A stretch of DNA of 64,000 nucleotides from Papilionanthe hookeriana x Papilionanthe teres (Eukaryota; Streptophyta; Magnoliopsida; Asparagales; Orchidaceae): NCBI GenBank assembly GCA_022702705.1, contig CM040423.1, positions 39,350,392 through 39,414,391 on the forward strand, in the 5' to 3' direction. The notes below the pieces were generated by a model. It did no database searches. It was not told the origin of the DNA and was given only the letters and a program-made list of their open reading frames with translations. Below are positions 57,592-64,000 of the stretch, piece after piece (within the stretch, counting starts at the first letter, position 1; each line of letters opens with the position of its first letter). Made by a program: the position numbers and the translations under genes.

Positions 57592-60500
57592 CTAATAAAG
57601 GGTTTTGGTAATGTCTTTTCTCACGACATGTTTGTTAAATGTCTTCGGTGGCAACCCTTTCGTTAAAGGATCTGCAATCATGAGATTGGTGCTAATATGA
57701 TCAATTGACACCCTTTGTTTCTGAACTTCTTCCTTAACGGCAAGATATTTTAATTTCATGTGTTTAGCACCTTTGTAATACTTGTCGTTTTTTGAAAAGA
57801 AGACTGCTGCGGAGTTATCACAATAAATTTTCAGCGGCTTGTCAATACTGTCTACAATTCCAAGTTTTGAAATAAAATTTCGTAGCCATAAACCCTGAAT
57901 TGTAGCTTCAAAGCAAGCCACAAATTCAGCTTCCATAGTGGAAGCAGCTATGATAATTCTGTTTCATACTTTTCCATGAGATAGCTCATTCAGCCAAAGG
58001 AATAGATAGCCAAATGTTGATTTTTTGGTATCAACACATCCAACAAAATCTGAATCTGAATATCCTATCACTTCAAGATCTTTAGATCTTCTATAAGTGA
58101 GCATGTGGTCCTTCGTTCCTTGTAGATACCTCAAAACTTTCTTTGCAGCTTTCCAATGATCTATTCTTGGATTACTTTGATACTCGCCCGAAGATCCCGA
58201 CAACAAAGCTAATGTCCGGTCCGGTACAAGTCCGAGCATACATTAACCTTTCCAACAATAGATGCATAAGGAATTTCTTCCATTTGTTTGCGTTCCAAAT
58301 CATTCTTCGGACACTCGCATAAGGTCGAATTTATCTCCTTTTTGAATTGGAGCAACACTTGTTGAACACCCTTCCATATTGAATCTCTTAAGAACTCTTT
58401 CGATATATGTTTTATGAGATAACCCTAACAATCCTTGTGATCTATCACGAAATATTTCAATTTCAATCACATATGATGCCTCACTCATATCTTTCATTTC
58501 AAAGTTCTTAGAGAGAAAATTCTTGGTTTCATATAATAAACCAAGATCATTAGTAGTCTGCAAGATGTCATCAACATACATAATAAGAAATATGATATTG
58601 CTCCCGCCGATCTTTAGATATATACACCGATCAACAGTGTTTTCTTTAAATCCAAAGGACGTGATGGTATCATTGAACTCAAGATACCATTGTCAGGAAG
58701 CTTGCTTAAGTTCGTATATTGATTTCTTAACTTTACACACCATGTATTCTTTTCCTTCAACCGAAAATCCTTCAAATTGACTCATGTAGACCTCTTCATC
58801 TAAATTCTCATTCAGAAAGGCTGTTTTCACATCCATTTGGTGTAACTCAAAATCAAAATGAGCTACTAGTGTCATGATAATTCTAAATGAATCTTTCTTA
58901 TAAACCGGAGAAAATGTTTCTTTATAGTCGATGCCATCTTTCTGAGTGAAACCTTTGGCAACAAGTCTGACTTTATACTTTCAATATTGTCATTCGAGTC
59001 ACGCTTAGTCTTAAAGACCCATTTACACCCGACTCTTTTACAACCTTCGTGTAATTCAACGATATCCTGTACATTGTCGTGTTCTATCGATTTCAACTCA
59101 TCTTTCATCGCATCTAACCATTTAGAAGAATTTGCACTTTCTATGGCTTCGTGAAAATGAAACTAGATCTTCATCGACTCCTAAGTCAAATTCGTACTCA
59201 TGTAGATAAACCACATAATCGTCAGAAATAACAGACCGTTTTTTTCTTTGAGACTTTCTAGGTGCTACTTCAAGTGGTTCATCTAAAGTAGGTTCATTAG
59301 TGACAGTTTCATTATGGGGTGTTTGATCATTTATTTGTTGTTTCTGTAAATTGTCAAACTGTTCAACAACTGTAGGAATAACAAGTCGAGAAGAAATTTT
59401 GGGTAAAGGAACTCGAACCCCAATTTCTTGGATCTCCACTTTACGTGGTTCCAAACTCCCACTAACTTCACCATTTTCAATGAACTTAGCATTTCCAGCT
59501 TCAATGATTCTTGTACTATGGTTAGGAGAATAAAATCTATACCCTTTAGATTTTTTTAGATAACCAATAAAATAACCACTGATTGTTCTTGAGTCAAATT
59601 TCTTTTCATGTGAATTATATATCCTTATTTCTGCCAGACAACCCCAAACACGGAAGTGCCTTAAACTAGGTTTCCTTCCTGTCCACAGTTCAAAAGGAGT
59701 CTACTAGGAATCCTGTTTAACAAATATGCAGCAGTCTTTAAGGCATGCATCCACAATGATGAGGGTAAAGAATAATTACTCGTCATACTCCTAACCATCT
59801 ATATTAGAGTACGATTTCGTCTTTCTGCAACACCATTTTGTTTTGGTGTGTGTGGCATAGTGTATTGAGCACATATGCCACTAGTTTGAAGGAATTTAAC
59901 AAATGGATCTGGACATCGACTCGATTCATCGTAACTTCCATAATATTCACCCCTCTATCGTACCCGATAATTTTCACTTTTCTCGTCTAATTGTCTCTCA
60001 ACCTCGCTTATATACACCTTCAAGGCATCTATAGCTTGAGATTTTTGATGCAATAAATAGACATAACCATAACGTGAAAATTCATCAATAAAGGTGATAA
60101 AATATTTTTCTCCACCAAAAAATGGAACATCAAAAGGTCCACAAATATCTGTGTGTATAATTTCAAGGGGCTGTGTGCTTCTTGTGGCGGCTTTCTTAAG
60201 TATGTGGTTTGTGTGTTTTCCTTTAATACAATCCACACAGAGGCCAAGATCAGTCAAATCTAATTCATTAAGAATTTTATTTTTTACTAATCTTTCAATT
60301 CTTTTTTTAGATATATGACCCAAACGTTTATGCCATAAATAAGCTGAATTTTCATTCATAAAACCACGTTTAGTACCAATATTATGATGCAAAGTTATCA
60401 AAGTCTCTGCGAAAAGGTTATCAAGTTTAAGTTTATATAGACCATCACAAAGAATATCAGAACCTATGAGATGATTGTGTTTAAGTAAACTGAAACAACC

Positions 60501-60899
60501 GCTTCCAAATTTAAAGGAGTATCCAATAGAATCAAGTTTAGACAATGAAATTAAATTAGAGAAACAGAAGGGACATAAAGTGTTTGAAAAAAGTCTAAAT
60601 GATGTCCAGTATCTAAAATTAACCGTGGAGTTCCAATGGCTTCAACTGGTGCTTTGACTCTGGTTTCCCATGAAGACAAACTTTTCATTCGGGTTTATGA
60701 TTTGGGTTGTAAGGAATCCCTGCATCGTATTAGAAACATGAGTGGTACAACCAGAATCAATCCACCAGATATTATAAGAAACTTCTGCCAAATTTGATTC
60801 GAAACATACAGAAACACAATGTTTACTTTTCTTTTTGAACCATTCTTTGTGCTTTTGACACTCATTTTGATAGTGTCCAGTGCTCTGCAAAAGTGGCAC
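57592..60899 (-). pseudogene. Copia element 2 pol, several frameshifts
   Basis: Read leftward: the protease core WWIDSGCTTHVSNTMQGF is intact (about 60,750). GAG-pre-integrase and integrase follow (LWHKRLGHISKKRIERLVKN, CVDCIKGKHT; IHTDICGPFDVPFF and FITFIDEFSRYGYVYLL, 60,390-60,000). The second half of integrase (60,000-59,460) is broken by stops. The reverse transcriptase has RVGCKWVFKTKRDSNDNI (about 59,040), FELHQMDVKTAFLNENLDEE (about 58,830) and MYVDDILQTTNDLG with YVDD (58,581). RNase H begins near WKAAKKVLRYLQGTKDHML (about 58,150). A frameshift at about 57,950 precedes MEAEFVACFEATIQGLWLRN; the frame ends KTLY with its stop at 57,592-57,594. The lesions are few for a plant copia element. 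Confidence 0.92.
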
Positions 60900-61672
60900 T
60901 TAATTCCTTTATGTTCCTCTTTGTGAATTGGGACAGAATACACATTAACCTTTAGTGGTCCTTGCTTGCCATTTACATTCTTCTTTCCAAGTTTCTTTAC
61001 AGCTCTTCTTTGGTGAACCATGAGATTAATGGAGTGATTTGCTCATTTCTTAAGCCTTGCTTCCTCTTGAATGAGCATACATTGTAGTTCATTCACATTT
61101 CACTTATCTTTCATGGTGTTATAGTTCATGTGAAATGGACCATACTCAGGAGGTAAGGAGTTAATGATAAATTGCACGAGGAAATTTTCATTCACTTTCA
61201 TTCCTAGGGTCTTAAGTCTTGCTGCTATGTTCGTCATTTCAATGACATGCTCATGCATAGTACGAGAACCATCAAATTTCATGTTGGTTAACGTACTCAA
61301 TAGTGTCCCGACAAGAGACTTATCAGCAGAGTCAGATTGAGAACAATTCTCAGCAAATTTCATAAAGTCCTTAGCACTTTCAGTGTTAAAAAATGTGCAC
61401 TTGATGTTGTTTGCTACAGTCATTCGCATAAATATCAAGCTCAATCTGTTCGATTTTTCTCAAGCTTTATAGAAAGATACTTGCTCAGCATTACTAGAAT
61501 TAGTAAGAGCAGAGGGTTTCTCAGTTGTGAGTGCCAAATCAAGATCCATAACACCAAGGTGAAACTGGACTTGCTCACGCCATTCAGAGAAATTAAGCAC
61601 ATTGAATGTTTGAACAAATGTAGCTTGCGAATGAAAAGAAACATGAGTAGTTACTGCAAATGAATAAAACAT
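60900..61672 (-). pseudogene. Copia element 2 gag, frameshifted
   Basis: The start is MFYSFAVTTHVSFHSQATF at 61,672 or a later methionine. The UBN2-type gag then reads FSEWREQVQFHLGVMDLDLA. The frame shifts near 61,450 (a stop follows SFYKA) into MSLIFMRMTVANNIKCTFFN, MHEHVIEMTNIAARLKTLGM and NSLPPEYGPFHMNYNTMKDK. The zinc knuckle region (CHFCRALDT, then GHYQNECQKHKEWF in another frame, about 60,940-60,870) needs a further frameshift. Gag and pol are one polyprotein in this family. Confidence 0.88.
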
Positions 61673-62260
61673 GCTAGTACATTAATGCTTTGAACATTAA
61701 ACTTACATAGATATTCATATGTAATCAGATTAAAATAATAATTGTAATAATAATAGTGTATTGAAATCTCCTTTGGGTGATATAACAATACACGATAATA
61801 AATATAATTGATGCTTAACTTAAATTTAATAATTGATAATTGTTTATACTCAAATTAGATATGCTTATTATCTTTGGATATATAAACATATATTAACTAA
61901 GTATATAAATAGATTACAATTATATTCAAATATTATAAAACAAATGATCAACCTTTGGGTGATCCAGAAATATTTTACAATCAATGATTTTTAATATTTT
62001 CGTGATAAAATACTAAATTATTTCATAATAAGCATCATAAACTTATGAGTAGTTGAATTTATTTAATTTGACGTCTATTAAACTTACTAATTTGGTCACT
62101 TTGGTGACTAACAAATTAAACATAACATCGACATCAAATAAATAATAAATTCAATCATATCAATTTACTTTATAGTCTAATTCAAGATCTAATTCGCAGA
62201 GGAAATTTAATACAATTAACATAAATAAAATTATATGAAAATTCATAAATTTAGTAATCA
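61673..62260. other. Untranslated leader of copia element 2
   Basis: 590 AT-rich bases separate the primer site from gag. TGGTCACTTTGGTGACTAACAA-like short repeats occur at about 62,095. No open frame is significant. Confidence 0.5.
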
Positions 62261-62274
62261 AGACTCTAATACCA
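62261..62274 (-). other. Primer binding site, copia element 2
   Basis: TGGTATTAGAGTCT on the minus strand, two bases inside the 5' LTR, fits the initiator-Met tRNA site TGGTATCAGAG with one C-to-T change, a typical methylation-decay transition. Confidence 0.85.
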
Positions 62275-62276
62275 CA

Positions 62277-63045
62277 TGTAAAAAATTCATGTATGAACTT
62301 TATGACACAAATTTCAAAGATACATAATAGCCAAGATCTTTTAAATTCGTGATTTTTACATATCTATAATAAAGTAACTCGTACCTATATTCATGACGAA
62401 GAAATTTGATCTTGAAGAAAATTGATCCTGAAGAGATGGAGTTTCTCTCTCTAATCTCTTAAAACTTTCTGTATTTTTTGATGGAGAGAAATGTACGTGG
62501 TGTGTTAGGTAGAAAGAGAACACATTCTCACTTTCATGCTCTATTTAACCACCATCCATCAAGGGGGTTACTAACCAATAGGATTTATGACAATTTAATA
62601 AATTAATTGATTTTTATTATTAAAATCAATGACATAAGTTAGTAATCTCTATTCATTTAGGGGTTACATGAGTTAACAAATAAATATCATAAGTTATCAT
62701 AAGTTATGACATAAATAACATAAGTTTTCATGAGTTATAAAAATGAATAACTTAAGTTATCATTTATTATGACATAAGTTATAAGTTAAGAAATTAAATA
62801 ACTTAAGTTATCATGAGTTATAAAATTAAATAACTTAAGTTATAATTCATTATGACATAAGTTATGAGTTAAGAAAATAAATTACTTAAGTTACCATAAG
62901 TTATAAAAATAAATAACTTTTATTATAACATAAGTTAAGAGTTAAGAAAATAAAGAACTTATGTTATTATGAGTTCTAAAATAAATGACATAAATTATTG
63001 ATAAATTATTAAAATGAATGTGAGTCACAAAATAAAAATTTAAGA
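62277..63045 (-). repeat. Copia element 2, 5' LTR
   Basis: 769 bases, partner of 56,471-57,236, starting TGTAAAAAATTCATG. Its last bases read TTAAGA where the partner has TTAACA, a point change in the terminal CA. It carries the same ACTTAAGTTATCATxAGTTA repeats. Confidence 0.95.
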
Positions 63046-63050
63046 AACTC

Positions 63051-64000
63051 TTCATGCCTTGTCCCAAAATTATCTCTTTTGTTCTAAGCCAAGGAGGGAT
63101 GGGCCTGCTCCTCATTAGTGACGGCTGTAGAAGGTCACTAGTTTTTTTGATAGGGGTGTGATTAGTGGCTCGAAATAGGATCTTGATCCTACTAAATTTT
63201 GATTTGATATGGTATGAATCGATTTGATTTTCGAGTCGGCTCGACTTGTAAACCAACTAGCTTGAATGTTATTTTCAGCTTGTGAGCCAGATTGGAACTA
63301 CTCGAACTTGCCTTGGCCTGCCTGGCCAGCTGCCAACAAAAAATATAATTTTTTTTAACCGAGGGGATTTAAACCCCTTCCACTCCGCTAAAGCAAAATA
63401 ATCCCTCACTACCAGAGCTAGCAATGCATTATATATGTAAAACTAAAAGTTTGTCTTAAACATGTAAATACATATTTCAGTTCTGATCTGATCATCCTAA
63501 TACAATCTTAGGACATATAAAAAAAAATACGATAGAAAGTTGTTTAGGAGGCCTGTTACTTTTATATACTTAAGGTGCTTGAAAGAGTACGAAGTCCAAT
63601 ATGTGCTTGGGGATGTACATTCTAAAGAATGTGGCAGTCACTCGGGAGGAAAGACTATTGCTTACCACGTACAATATCAAGGGTACTTCTAGTCAATGCT
63701 CCTAAATAACGTGACGAATTTCTCAAGGAGGTGCGAGCAGTGTCAAAAATATGAGCCTATACATCATTAGTTGACTCATAAGCTGCATTCAATAGTCAGC
63801 CCTGGTTGTTCATGTGAGGACTCGAGGATACTCGAGGAAATTTGTTCGGTCGAACTTCGTCGAACGATTGTTCTTATCAATCAAACTATAGGTCGAATTG
63901 AGTGAAGGTTAGGGAAAAAGGCATTGCTGAACGATCAACCGCAATGATAACCATAGTACAACGGAAATAAGGAACCACAAATGAGAAAGTGCAAAGAAAT
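63051..64000. other. Non-coding DNA right of copia element 2
   Basis: No gene is recognised. Minus-strand sequence at about 63,310-63,420 has a B-box-like GGTTTAAATCCC and an A-box-like TAGCTCTGGTAGTGAGG, so an old tRNA-derived SINE is possible but weak. A minus-strand frame at 62,942-63,256 runs from here into the LTR and has no family motif. Confidence 0.4.

Larger units (their letters stand above)
56471..63045 (-). mobile_element. Ty1/copia retrotransposon 2, structurally complete
   Basis: The 6,575-base element is bounded by a perfect 5-bp duplication AACTC (56,466-56,470 and 63,046-63,050). The LTRs are 56,471-57,236 and 62,277-63,045. It is transcribed leftward; the primer site TGGTATTAGAGTCT (62,261-62,274) is next to the right LTR, and the polypurine tract AAAGTGGGAGAA is next to the left LTR (57,237-57,248). 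The interior carries gag and pol with several frameshifts and stops. High LTR similarity suggests a younger insertion than copia element 1. Confidence 0.95.

Overview
The window looks like nuclear DNA of a flowering plant: long AT-rich non-coding stretches, many plant transposable elements of different ages, and one recognisable host gene with a plastid transit peptide and a eukaryotic leader. I cannot name the species. Gene density is very low; most of the 64 kb is nested or decayed mobile DNA.

Left third (1-20,560). An array of ATAACAC-type repeats and a GC-rich end (1-560) looks like one side of a Mutator-like element cut by the window edge. A decayed fatty acyl-CoA reductase gene (3,153-5,134) carries a tRNA-derived SINE. 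From 6,518 to 17,287 two direct repeats with LTR character enclose a broken Ty3/gypsy gag and about 8 kb without recognisable pol, including several minisatellites and a hAT-type MITE with a perfect 8-bp target duplication. A possible last exon of an unknown gene (17,811-17,958, minus) and a 5'-truncated LINE (18,230-20,560) follow.

Middle (20,560-41,140). About 8 kb of non-coding DNA resembling LTR or leader sequence of decayed elements, a second copy of the hAT MITE, another ATAACACC array, then a structurally complete Ty1/copia element on the minus strand (31,014-36,260; CGAAT duplication, initiator-Met primer site) with broken genes. Next come two long T-runs, a diverged minisatellite, and a doublet of MITE-like units just downstream of the plastid ribosomal protein S21 gene.

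Right third (41,148-64,000). RPS21 (minus strand, start codon at 41,570) is the only gene that looks functional. A 14.4-kb Mutator-like element (41,683-56,113) lies about 100 bp upstream of its start codon. It has terminal inverted repeats of about 240 bp, a perfect 9-bp target duplication, a FAR1/FHY3-type transposase (plus strand, frameshifted), a Ulp1-type cysteine protease gene (minus strand, degenerate), and a 445-bp GAATATTCC-rich repeat in tandem on one side and inverted on the other, ending in a 500-bp palindrome. A second complete copia element (56,471-63,045, AACTC duplication) sits about 350 bp further upstream. The ancestral promoter of RPS21 is therefore split by about 21 kb of mobile DNA. 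The MULE with its protease, repeats and palindrome, placed against RPS21, is the most notable system here.
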